From: Stromatinia cepivora
Taxonomy: Eukaryota; Ascomycota; Leotiomycetes; Helotiales; Sclerotiniaceae
Direction of reading: 5' to 3'
NCBI GenBank assembly: GCA_014898415.1
Contig: RCTD01000025.1
Span: 967,406 to 1,031,405 of the forward strand
Length of the DNA stretch: 64,000 nt
The notes under the pieces were generated by a model. It worked only from the letters and a program-made list of their open reading frames with translations. It ran no database searches and was not told where the DNA came from. The position numbers and the translations under genes are program-made. Positions within the stretch are counted from its first letter, which is position 1, and the number at the start of each line of letters is the position of its first letter. Of the stretch, positions 23,460-35,524 are shown one piece after another.

Positions 23460-25591
23460 GAGAACGATAATGGTGGCTGAATGAAATGGGTGTGGTAAGA
23501 CAAACGCAGCATCTGTATCCTTGGGCGGCACACTGTTTTTTCCTGAACTGTACGATATTACCAGCTCCTTGTTTGCCTTGTCCCGGAAACATGTAATGTG
23601 GAGGAAGGGGTTGAAAGGGGGATGAGCGTAAATGAAAAGGAGAGAGTCTGAATTGTGCTTTTTGATACCGGCTGAGTTACCCCTGCCCGCCCTTGCTGCA
23701 TTGAATTTTCTAGTTCTCGTTTTACAAAGTTACAAATGGTTCTCTTGACTTCGCCGACATTCTGGTGTTAGTTGATATTTAGTCTAGTTAGTGATTGATT
23801 GATGATGGGTTTAGTCAAATCATGAAAGATAAATTGGGAGTGGAGGAAACAAACAAGCGTACCACTTTGGAAAATTGTAAATAAAGGCTTTTTTCCCATC
23901 TCTCTAATGAAAAAAATTGCATTTTCAATATTTTGACGTTTGGTATTTAAGCTTCGAGTGTGTGACTTTGATTACTTGAAATGATGCGCGTCTGCTGCAG
24001 TGGTAGTTTGGAAATGTCTTGTGGCATGTGGTGTGTGGGTGTTGGGATATATGTTTGGGTCTGATGTTAGGGTTTTATTAAATCAAATGAAATGATAGGG
24101 AGTCATGGTAAAATATAATTTATTATAATTTATTTGGAACTTTACTCACTTTCGACTATCATCTTTGAAACTTTATAGTAGATGTATTTTGATCTGAAGT
24201 TTGAGTCATGAAACTATCAAACATTCTCCAGGATAGCCTCAAGGTATTCTATAATCCACTATTCAATGCGTCGATACAAACTATCATGCCTTTAGCTCTT
24301 TGAATCTTCTCAAAATTATGGCCATGATTGGTGTTGTATAAAAAGGATCGTATGCGCAGGAGTGGCAGTGATATGGATAGTACATTTTCTTGTACTTGTA
24401 TCATATCCAGATATGTTATGTGCTACATAGGCAGTATGAATACCAAATCATTTTCTCCTAATGACGTGAGACGATAGTATAAGGAAGCGTCCTGTGAGGT
24501 GACTCTCGGGGTTGTTACAATTCATGTAATGTATGGAGACCCTTCCAGCATGGCATGAGAGGACAAAGGTGCGTCGGGCTCGGGTTTGTAAAGTCGGGAT
24601 CGGGGTCTATGGCATGTACATTGATACGTACATATGCATGTGCAGTGGATGGGAAGAATGAGACGGCTTGGGGATATGTGGTGGTACTGGAGATGGATGG
24701 GTTTGTGGTCTTGTGCAAGACGAGCTACTTGCATATGGGCGATCCCCATGAGGGTTTATACTTTGAGAAGCGGAAACAGACTATTGTGCAATAGGATAAG
24801 TTGCTCCTGAAAGTCAACTACTATAAAAATAAAAGACTGCAGTTATTGCGTAATTTGTATTCTTGCAATGTTCATTTTCATCTGTAAAGTTATTGCAGCT
24901 ATTTTGGATATGATATGGAGAATTATCTTTATCTAAATGTTTAAATGCTGTGGAACGCAGTACAGTACAATACAGTACAAATTCAATGCAATAGTGCACA
25001 AGGCGCACTTTTCCTTCCTTCACTCTCTCCTTTCCTTGCTCTCGCTCGCTCTCGCATCCCCTTGGGTATCATAAATATGTATGTGTGCGTATGTAGTGAG
25101 TTCTGTCCCATCAACCAAGCCTCTCTCAACCCCCCAGATCAACACCATTATTCTGGATATGATATGTCACCATATGCATTTTGTTCATTAACATCAATCA
25201 TGCGCAAAGAAAACTAGGAAATTTAGAGAGCTCGTAAGGAAATATAGAAGTAGAATTAGATGAGAAAAATATAAAAGATACAGGTAGTGATACAGATGAG
25301 AAATGATGTTGTACAGCTTGAGTAAAGTAAAGAAATAGATACCCCGAGATGAAGATGAAGAATCCATGTATGAAATGAAACCAAACATTAAGAAATTAAA
25401 AGAAATCCGTCATCGTTACATGGGGCATGTCATATGCTAATTCCCTTTTCCCTGCCGAGAAGTGAAGAAGCATTAAAAGACAATGCAATGCACAAGGCCA
25501 ATCCAAAAAAAAAAATTGAAGAAAGTAGAAGGATAAAGGAAATGACCAAAGGAAATTAATGAACACCGAACAGCGAGGTAAAATAGAAATG
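23460..25591. other. Convergent intergenic region, CBM48 gene / transcription factor gene
   Basis: 2.1 kb between facing stop codons. AT-rich tracts (24,100-24,140 and 25,180-25,400) and an A-run near 25,506 are present. A small imperfect direct repeat of the form AGTACAATACAGTACAA is at 24,960-24,980. Short frames overlap in all registers and none resembles a known protein. Confidence 0.5.
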
Positions 25592-28500
25592 TTAGAACCA
25601 TTTCCCTCTTCCGTTCTCTCTAAGGCGCTTCAGAACACAAATAGAATCAACGAGAGTCATGCATTGGCCTCCAACACTATCGATCTCTAGTCGTGTGCGC
25701 ACCGCATCGATAATAAAGGAGGTCTCCGCGCGCATGATCGATTTGCTGGTCAAGAGATCCTTGATTTCTAGCTCTAGCATAGAGTTGAGATACGTAAGAG
25801 CTGTGAGTCGTACATTCTCCGAAGCCTCGGGAGAAGTGTTCAAGTCTAGAGCTGCGTATGGGTCTGTAACGTTTCGGGAATAGGTACCGCTAGTTCCGCT
25901 GACACGGTGGCCAAATGCCCAGCAGATCAATGTGGCAACGTTCAAAGACCAATAATGAGAGAGATCGAGAGAATGTTGCATTGTGTTGTTGTCGGAAGAC
26001 GGATAGCATGGCGCAGAAAACTCGGATAGTAGAACACGGCAAGCATAATGTACGGCGGTGGCTGCTGCTAGAGACGATGACCAAGTTTTGAGACGGGATT
26101 GTGCTTCGCGGAAATGGTTTGGATGCGTGATTTTTTGAGAAAATACCCATGTGTCCCCGCTGACGGCTAAAAGGTCGCGGAGCGGGGTATGGTACAACGC
26201 GGCGTAGGTATGTACCATTGAAGATGCGGGAGATAATGTTACAAGTTCGAGTATCGTGGGATTGGTATTGTGTATTTCAAAGTCGCTTGGATAGTGATAG
26301 TCAGAGCCAACACGGCTGGGGATTTGAGATGTCAAGGAACATATGATAAGTGACCGAGCAAAATGTGAAAGCTCAAAATGGTGCTCTTTAGTGAACTGGT
26401 TTTGGAGGAGGTGAAGTGGTTGACCTGGATTATTCCCTGTCTCGTTCGTAGCCCAGTCAGCTGCATTGGTTGATTCCCACAGGACTTCCGAGCAAGGTGT
26501 ATATAGTACAGTAGGATCCACATATGATTTAGCTCTTTTTTGCTGGTGATACATGGCTTGGTGAATATCGAAAATAAAACAAAGACATAAAAGACGTTGT
26601 CGTGACTCGGTGTCGACCCAGAGCAACCAATTGCTTTGGATGTCTTGGGATCTAGTGCGTGTGCTGAAGTGACCAGTCAGGCCAGCACGGGTACTGGTAT
26701 TAGTAAGAATGGTGTTTGTTTCAGATGTTGGGTATGATAGGTTTAAGAGCTGCTAGAGATCAACGAATGTACCTATGGTAGTCTTAAGAGCAGCAACTTA
26801 CCTGATTGTATAACTCTTCGAACTGGAGAGATAGGCGAACTGTGGCTTTTTTACCACGGAAACGAGTGAATATCTCGGTAATTAATATCGCTTGCATTAG
26901 TGGTATTGTCCAATCGAGGGCTAAAGGAATTGTTTTAGCACAATATGCGTGGAATTCCACGCCATGATTTCGTGCTTCAGGGTCGGGTCGGTATTGGGTG
27001 CCGATAGCAGCCATTGCGAAGGTGAGTAGTGGATTTTGGTTCTGTATATACGTCCCACGGTGAATCAATGGGAATAGTTTATCGAAATTGTTCCAATATA
27101 GAGAAAGATAGACATCGAGGTTGGAGGTTGCGGATTGGGAGGGAGAAAAAATGATCGTTTCGATGTTCGTCAATGTTTCTAATTGCTGGGATCCCACCAG
27201 CTCCTTCGATCCTCTATTAAGGACTGCCAATCGGGGGCTGGATAATCGCGAAGGGGACGCTGGAAGAAAAGTCTGAGCCAAGTGTTTATTATATGTTGAG
27301 GTGTGTGGATTACCCACTGATTCCATATAATAGCCCCCGAAACCAGGCACATCAAGCAGTTGCCGAGATGGCGGTGACATTCTAGGGGGCGTATAAGGTG
27401 CATCATAAGATTCCATCACTGTTTCATAAGGCGGACTTCTAAGGTCCTGAGCTGTGGTGTTGGCCATACCTATCATACCGTATTATCAGTTTATGATTTC
27501 GTAGTGGAACTACACCTGTGAAGTGCTCGCACATACCGTGGGACCATTGTGCGCTTGGCACTGGAATAGACCATTCAGGCGCTGTGACTAATGAACCAGA
27601 CCGGCCTCTGTGCGTCATCCTTCCCGTTCGTGAGCTCTCCGACTGAGTTGAGTATGTGCTATCGGAAGCCGACGAACACCAGGGTGAATTGTCGTGTGTG
27701 TATGATAAGCCTGGCATATAAGGTTCTTCTGGAATGCGTAGAAGTGGTAGAGCATGAGGGGCGCTATAATTCTGGAATAAGGAAGCATCTTCATTATACA
27801 ATCCTTGGAAGCTGGAGCTGGTTTCCCGATACGGATCTTGGTCTGAAAACTCCGGCATGGGCCTTACATTGAAAGTTGAAGTCATCTCACCGTAGGTCCT
27901 GCCTAATGTCAGTCAAGAGATCTCTGTATATTCATTTGTATGAGTAACTAATAGCACAAGTAAAGATACTTCCTAATTGTAAAATGAAGAAGTTTATAAA
28001 AAAATCCTGGGAGATATGGCCCATGCTTACCTGGATGAGACTGGTCCAGGTGATGCCCCAGTGTACACTTCCGCATCAGTCATTTGTGCCTGGCCAACAG
28101 ACCTTTTGTGAGAGCCGCCTGAGGAGAAATTAACAGCTTGGAAATTGCTCGTAATTGTATTAAAGGTTGCAGCTGCGGCAGAATTTTCCCCTCCCGCTGA
28201 AGTTCTCGGTGTCATAGAATTATTTGGAGACATATGACTCAAGTTCATAGACATTGCGTGTGGTGTAGGTTCTAGTTTCATGGGGGCACTCTCTGATGCG
28301 CTTGATGAGGCCCTGCTTCTTGGGTCACTAGATTTATATGCCTTTTCACCTTGTGTCTCGCTTTGTTTTATTAGTCAGGTTCTGAGACTCAAGAGGAGGA
28401 AGACTTACTGTCGATTGAGATGACGGGCCAGTAGATCAGGGCGGTGGAATGTCCTCTCGCAGTCCTCGAATGTACATGGATGAGCAGGTTTACCATGACT

Positions 28501-29213
28501 GAGTTTGTGTCTCCTGTAATCGGAAAACATCAAGAATTAGTCCATATACTTCTTCTAGTGTTCCTTCTGTTCCCATCTCTGCTCACGATACATGAATACC
28601 TGCTATTATCTCCATCACAGTGCGCGCGGAGTATTTTGACTACACTATTTAACCTTGATGGGACTCAGTCCTTACCTGAGGTGCTCCGCCCTGGTGAACG
28701 TCTGCATTGATATTAGCTTTTGACTTTAGAATTAAATTGAACTCAAGAACGAACCTTCCTACAGTCATCGCATGTATGAACTGGCATACCCTTCTTTGCT
28801 CTGCTGATACGTCCGGTCACAGGGGTATATTTGACAGGTACAATATCTGCCATGGGCTCTACTGCTCCTCTGGTAGATGTTTGCAGAGGACTACCAGATA
28901 TGCACCCCTGACTTGACCCGCTGGCTTGGTAGGCCGAGAAATCCATGGCTTCTCCAGCACCACTGCTACGCCGCCGTGGTAAGTTGGGACGCGATGTTGT
29001 AGGCTGGGTGGACGGCTTTGAAACTCGATTTGATCTTCGATGGTTGATAGATGACTTCCCTTTAGTATCATCGAGCTGAGGGGAGGGGCTTTGAGATGAA
29101 GGATCAATGGATGGTCGTGAAGCTTGTTGTTGTTGAGCGGCTTCCTTCCTTCTATAGGCTTGAGATTCAAGAGGGTCCACATCTACGTCCATGATATCTT
29201 TGAGGCTCGACAT
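25592..29213 (-). CDS. C2H2 zinc-finger / fungal-specific transcription factor
   Basis: Seven exons (29213-28755, 28701-28676, 28513-28409, 28360-28031, 27898-27537, 27469-26802, 26752-25592) give 1036 residues, all junctions in frame. A Ser/Gln-rich N-terminus leads to two classical C2H2 fingers: VHTCDDCRKTFTRAEHLRRH (C148, C151, H164, H168), assembled from exons 1-3, and PCTFEDCERTFHRPDLLARH, completed by exon 4. A disordered linker follows, then from about residue 540 a fungal-specific transcription-factor domain (DVYLSLYWNNFDKLFPLIHR, and TESRQRLLCLCFIFDIHQAM). This architecture marks a nuclear DNA-binding regulator; C2H2 plus this domain is known in several fungal regulators of carbon, lipid or amide metabolism, but I cannot assign the target. 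Introns are 53, 162, 48, 132, 67 and 49 bp. The final acceptor is a TAGCAG tandem, so an optional Gln is possible. Confidence 0.9.
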
Positions 29214-32200
29214 GATGATTATCCTCAAATTGGAAACGAACAAAGACGTATCCCTACAGCCCTGCACAGCCTTTCTGAAAAGGATAGATAATGTCAGGGG
29301 CGGGAACTTCAGCACAAGAGCTAATACCGGCACTTGAAGTCTTTGGTGAGCAGAGCCTGGGATGGTGACGATGCTTCAGGGTGTAGGATATTTTTTGAAA
29401 AGTATATGTCATGTACTTCCAATGTCCCTAGACAAATGCGCAGTAGATGCACAAAGATAGAACTTATCGCGGGGCATTGCTGAACTTCGTGATTATGATC
29501 GCAAAGAAGAATGGTTGGAGGGAGGGAGGGGAGAGACAGACGGAGAGGAAAATTGTGGAAGGCTGCCCGTTGTCCATCAACCATTGCATAAACCATGCAT
29601 ACTGCAGACCTTGTCTGAGGGCGCTTATAGAAGTCATACCCCATGGCTTCGGATCCCGCATCGAATTCAAAGTGTCAGCTCTCTCGTGGCACCCCTGACG
29701 TTTTGCGCTTATGGGCCATGCACGAGTTCTATGCAAAGTAAGATAGTTATTTATGAACAAGATGATGCAAAATGTAACATTCTACTCATCACAAAAGCAT
29801 GACTATTGCTGAATTGCGTTAGATTGTCCGGCTGTAGATGCAGGTCAAGTGAATGTATGCAGTGCTGCTAGCTAGGATAATACAGTAGAGTGGACAAGAA
29901 TAAACAAAAATGACCGAGTTAATATGTTGGTCTGTAAGTCTGCAGCAAACTTGCAGATGAGAAGCAGCGATAATTCGCTGGAAGGTTTCTGCGCCTGGGT
30001 ACTCATCTAGGACTAAAGAGAAATGGTACTGTCAGCACGGCTACACAACCAATGGATTGGGGACTTTTCGTCCGATCCCCCTGGCTCGAGGTTACTTTCC
30101 CCTGTTCTAACCTTGGCATGCCATGCTCTTACTCCCAGCAAATGCGGCCCGTCGTTTAACTCGAAAGTTGATGGAAAAGGATAACGGTGATTTCAGCCCA
30201 CTCTAAAATTGGAAAGCAACTAAAATTGCGCCTCTCCTTGAGTATCTTAATTTGATACCGGTATTGCATCTACAGTAACTTCATGATCTATTAAGAAATG
30301 GAGATACCTCCTCAAGCAGGACCGAAAAGGGTTTGCAGCATTCCAAAATCGTGATGTAGTGACAGGTGGATAAGACGTCGTCCTAGGCTAATGATACTGA
30401 GGGAAGATTTCTCAGGACAGCAAACGCACATGTTGAGGAGAGACAACAATAACAATAATAACAATAATAATACCATATAGCAATTTTATAAGGCTGCGCG
30501 GTCTAATACCTAGGAGGTAGTGGACACTCCTCATAGTAAATGATCGACCACGTTTTTTGGCGTCAATCTATATTATATTCTCTTGTACTGTATCTTTCCT
30601 CGTCTTTCATAAATTACTCTGTACGGATTGCAAAATAATTTTTATTCCCTTTTGAGATATTCGGTCTATTCATGGGTTTGGTTTGTTTGTTCTACCCAAC
30701 ACTCCGGGAGACAAGGGTAGAAATCCAAAAGTGGACACCGCACGTATTCGGTAATACCTAGTAAAGGATTAATATGCGCATATCTGCACTTGATTCCCGA
30801 AAAGGATTCATTTTTCGGATTGTCGAAATGCCACCACTAATAAAAAGACGTTAAATAACTCCAATTAGCGAGCTATACTGTTGTCGAATACCAGTCAGTC
30901 CGTACACGTATATGCCTATGGACCCGGATACATCTTCAGAGTAATATTCACAGTATTGATAGTGTTGAGAATTTCGTTTTGTAGAGTGTGAGTGATCAAC
31001 TACGGAGTAGGTGCTGAGAATGAAGTTCGGGGAGGATTGTGTGAGTTCATCTTGTGATCTGTTACAGGACTCATCGGGGGTTTGTGCTACGACCTCAGCA
31101 TGATCAGAACTTACTCTGTACAGTCAGTACCCGTAGCTTAATAACTTCAATGTTAGCTTGCAGATACCCACCGTGGAAGGGCCAAGGGTCATCACCAGAG
31201 TTTGTCATACAATTGTCATATAATTGACATCCTATTATCCACTATCAGTCTGTCACAACCTTAAAAAAGCCCCCGAAAGACTTGTCCCAACTACCACGAA
31301 AAAGTCCATTCATTCTCATGAACTCTTCAAGGGTATGATACACTGCAACCCTACCTACCGTGGTCGGGTCTCTTTGCTGTAATAATCTTCTACAGTAAAA
31401 GGTTGTTTGTTCCGAATAGGTCCTATACGAGTCGAGAACTCTAAGCCTATCATCGATTGTTTGAAGAAGGTCATCATATCTGAAACAATTAAGGTTAATC
31501 ATCATCAACCAGAAATTTGGAATTTTGGGGGATTTTCCATCTCCATCTTTTGCGGGAGAACTTCAAGAGTCGAAACAAGATGAGAGATGAGATGAACTTC
31601 CATGAGAGTCCACTAATATTACCCCATATCATTATAATCTATGCTCCATTGTATACCTACCAGGTATCTATGTCGCTCACGAGTGGTCGGGCATAGTGAT
31701 ATCAAACAAACCACGGTCGGCGATCTACTAAGTGCTCCTTTCCTCTTTCCTTCGGGCAAAGCTTCCCGATAAAGTCAGCGTCAATTTAGAACATGGTGGT
31801 GCGATATTTACGCCCAACAACATTGTTTTAGATCTCCCTTTCTATGGAACTCCTTGTGAAATATATCAGTACATCTGAGGCACAGAAAATTCTAAACGCC
31901 GTGGATATTCCAGAAGAATGCACGTTTCCCATATCCCTGCTAGATGTTATACTCCCAACAACAGCAGAAGAAAGTCTCCCAGGTACAAAAGAAACCCCCA
32001 CCTGATCGCGAAAAACCGAGACAATCTGATGCTGTCTTACATCACGACACTACGACACTAACATTTACCCGGACCCGAAGATTTAACGGTGAATCGCACC
32101 GTACACAGTCCAGAGTTGCTTTATGCCTCTAAAGGATTAAGCGCAGAACTATCTACTCCGGACATTGAATACCGGAGGATATGATGCGGTACCTGAATTT

Positions 32201-33470
32201 GGATATATGCAAAGGTATGCAACGGTAGGGCGTGACCCCACACAACCTCTGAGCTGCGCCTCAAAGTAAGTCGCGACTCGCGATATGTTAACAACTCCAT
32301 GTTATAGCCTCGTCTCAAAATAGCTTTCGAGTATGTTTGAAAGAGGAAAGTAATAATGCTGGGAAGGATAATGAGAAATGTTCCATTCTTTGGTGCGCTG
32401 AGTAAGATCAATAGTGCGATGATACGGTAAAGTAATGCAGTTAGAGTAGAATTGCAGATATTCTCATTCTCCCGGTTAACCTTACTGCATGGTACCTGAA
32501 TAATATCTACAAAATGTCCCGATTCATCACGTAAGATGAAGTAACCTGATCAACAAAAATAGAAAAATGATAGAAGGCAGTTCTGCAGGCAGGAGTTTAT
32601 GTTGTCCTTGCATGTTGTCAACATATGCATGAGATCGATCTATCCGTGATCGTGATCAAAATCATGGCAATGCTGGTATAATAAGTATGAGTGTATGAAT
32701 GTATGAATATGAATATATGTCTTGAGAGTAGCATGGGTTCTCATCCTTCTATTTCAAACATGAAACTTGTGTAACGATGTTCCCGGCCCCCCTCCCCCTC
32801 CCCCTTTTCCCCCAAAAGCCCTATTGTATCAGGCTCAAGTCTTAAAGGCGCCCCCAATTCTAGAATTTGAAAGCTACTCAAAACATACGAGATGAGGGAT
32901 GATCAACGTTTCTTAAGTCCAATACCTAAATTAGACAAATGGATTATATATTCGGAATTGATTTGCTGATCGTCGAATGACTCAAGTAGAATGCGGAATA
33001 CAGAGATTTGAGATTAAATTCAATGTTATTTCAAGCAACGAAATGTCTAATTGGAAATTCGATCATATAATCAGAATTAACTGTTGATTATTTAAAGGAA
33101 TAGAATATAACACAACATATTGCCCGGATATTTCTAACTTTCAATAGGTACCTACCTATATTACATTTCGGTCGTTGGGATAAGTATACGACTCTCTATC
33201 TGTTAGACTATGACTCGGAATAGCTTCAAGAGTAGAGATCAAGAATCGAAGTTAATAAAATACAAATACAATTTTCAAACTTCATAGAGTTATTAGAGAA
33301 TACTTTGTTAAATTCAATTTGTGCATAATAAAATACAAACGGCGGCTTTAATTTTAATCATTAATGTTAGCCCGTTGGTAGCCATTCTGCTGCCAATGAT
33401 ATTAGCCTTATTTACCTTGACAACTTGATTTACCCCACCATCCACCAGAACAGGAAGAGTTTATATCCTC
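29214..33470. other. Gene-poor 4.3 kb intergenic region
   Basis: Between the divergent transcription factor and dipeptidase genes I find no convincing gene. Features seen: a GGAG-rich tract near 29,518-29,531, an AACAATAAT tract at 30,447-30,471, one TACGGAGTA at 31,001, a doubtful exon at 31,245-31,499, a G-quadruplex-type motif at 32,787-32,813, and AT-rich sequence from 32,900 onward. Composition is normal, without the TA bias of the right-hand block. Confidence 0.5.
31245..31499 (-). CDS. Doubtful hypothetical exon
   Basis: An open minus-strand frame of about 84 codons (YDDLLQTIDDRLRVLDSYRTY ... SFGGFFKVVTD) follows a good acceptor-like sequence (GATTAACCTTAATTGTTTCAG). The amphipathic, charge-balanced composition is protein-like. 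No partner exon with a compatible donor at a realistic distance is obvious and I recognise no family, so it may be a relic or chance. Confidence 0.2.
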   Translation of the reverse strand: MNLNCFRYDDLLQTIDDRLRVLDSYRTYSEQTTFYCRRLLQQRDPTTVGRVAVYHTLEEFMRMNGLFRGSWDKSFGGFFKVVTD

Positions 33471-33668
33471 ATGTTCACAATTAAACCACGAATCTCTACA
33501 AAGTCAATATCGACGGTTCTACAACGATCAAGGTTTATTTGCCCTATTGAGGATAGAACTTCACTCAAACCGGTATTCTATTTTCCAAATCTCTACAGTC
33601 CGTCAAGAATCCGTATCTCAACTTATCTCACCCCCGCAATCAAGTTACACCAAGCTCGAAAAGTAAAA

Positions 33669-35273
33669 ATGGCACCTCAACTCGATGGCTATTTCAAGCA
33701 AGTAGATTCTTTGTCGGATCATTTCATCGAAAGACTTCGCAAAGCAGTGGCCATTCCCTCTGTTTCTGCAGATGAAGAACGAAGACCCGATGTTGTTCGC
33801 ATGGGAGAGTTCTTAGCTGATGAGCTCACTGCACTTGGCGCCCAAGTCGAAAAGCGACCATTGGGCAAACAACCTGGAATGGAGCATTTGGAACTTCCTC
33901 CCGTAGTGATCGCGCGATATGGAAATGACAAGAAGAAACGCACCATTCTCGTCTACGGTCATTACGATGTTCAACCTGCCGGAAAAGAAGATGGCTGGGC
34001 CACAGAACCATTCGAGCTTACTATCGATGATAAAGGAAGAATGTATGGCAGAGGCAGTACAGATGATAAGGGTCCCGTTCTTGGTTGGCTCAATGCAATT
34101 GAAGCCCATCAGAAAGCTGGTGTTGACTTCCCAGTCAATCTGTTGATGTGCTTTGAAGGAATGGAAGAATACGGTTCAGAAGGCTTGGATGACTTCATTA
34201 AAGAGGAGGCCGATAAATTTTTCGCAGATACAGATGCTGTGTGTATATCTGATAACTACTGGCTTGGTACCGAAAAGCCATGCCTTACTTATGGTAAGCT
34301 TTTTTGCAATCTCATTCTCTGTTTCGAGTATCATTTTCCCTCCCTCAGATACTCTGAAAGTCTTCACTTATTTGACCTACCTCGGTACTGATTTACTATA
34401 CACAGGTCTTCGCGGTTGCAGTTATTATTCAATTGAAATTTCAGGACCCGGTCAAGATCTCCACAGTGGAGTGTTTGGAGGCACTGCTCAAGAGCCAATG
34501 ACTGATTTGGTGAGAGTGCTTGGCAATCTAGTAGACACAAATGGCAAGATTCAGATACCAGGCTTGGCTGAACTTGTTGCTCCCGTCACAGATGAGGAGA
34601 AATCCCTTTACGGTGACATCGCATTCACCATGGACAATCTACATGAATCGTTAGGCAGCCAGACAACCATCCACAACGATAAGGAGAACACACTTATGGC
34701 CCGTTGGAGATACCCATCGCTGTCAGTTCACGGTATTGAGGGTGCATTCTCTCAGCCAGGTGCCAAGACAGTTATCCCTGCCAAAGTGACCGGAAAGTTC
34801 TCTATTCGAACTGTTCCAAATATGGAACCCGAGGATGTGGATCGCCTCGTCTTCAAGTATGTCGATGAACAATTTAAAAAACTTGACAGCAAGAATACAA
34901 TGCGATGCTTCTTGCAACATGCTGGTAAGTGGTGGGTCGCTAGTCCAAAGCACTGGAATTTTTCAAGCGCTGCAAAAGCTGTTGAGAGAGTCTGGGGTGT
35001 CAAGCCTGACCTAACTCGAGAGGGAGGAAGGTAAGTCATTCTCATCAGCTAGATGGCTTGCGATAAATTTTAATATTTCTTTTTAGTATTCCCGTCACCT
35101 TGACTTTTGAGCAGGCGACTGGCAAGAATGTCCTCCTCCTACCTATGGGTAGCTCTACTGATGCAGCCCACTCAATAAACGAGAAATTGGACAAGAGAAA
35201 CTACATTGAGGGTATCAAGTTGTTGGGCGCATATTTGCATTATGTGGCCGAGGAACCAATGGTGGAGCAATAA
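33669..35273 (+). CDS. DUG1: M20 metallodipeptidase, DUG1/CNDP2 type
   Basis: Cytosolic nonspecific dipeptidase family; yeast Dug1 hydrolyses Cys-Gly and takes part in glutathione breakdown. Exons 33669-34293, 34406-35030 and 35087-35273 (introns 112 and 56 bp) give 478 residues, the normal length. Metal and catalytic sites are present: His98/Asp100 in [11 protein letters not shown], the bridging Asp in [10 protein letters not shown] (residues 128-136), and Glu166/Glu167 in [13 protein letters not shown]. The dimerisation/lid domain contains [14 protein letters not shown], and the C-terminal metal His is in [11 protein letters not shown]. The ATG at 33669 has a good context (A at -3) and starts [15 protein letters not shown], as in cytosolic homologues. 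An in-frame ATG at 33471 would add 66 residues (see findings). It converges on UBP14. Confidence 0.95.
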
Positions 35274-35524
35274 GTGGCAATACCGGAGCGAACTCCTTTG
35301 CAAAAGCTAGTTGTCTCAAACAGAGGTTTAGCATCAAACGATAGGTTTCTATGCATGTTGTCCTTACACTGTGGTAAACAGAATGAATTTTATCTATTTA
35401 GTGCACACTCATCATGCTATCATGCCGTTCTATTCTCTATTGCCGTTATCATGTCCATCATCATTTCTTCATCAGCAATCACAAATCTTACCCGCCGTAT
35501 GCGACCTCATGCTCCCTGTCTCGC

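Noticed and set aside
21485..23592. Several long frames on both strands within the CBM48 gene's last exon
   Set aside because: Shadows of a low-complexity Ala/Pro/Ser/Thr coding region; only one frame joins correctly to the CBM48 exons.
29214..33470. Secondary-metabolite or effector genes in the gene-poor interval
   Set aside because: No frame with a signal peptide plus Cys pattern or a biosynthetic motif could be assembled with plausible splice sites.
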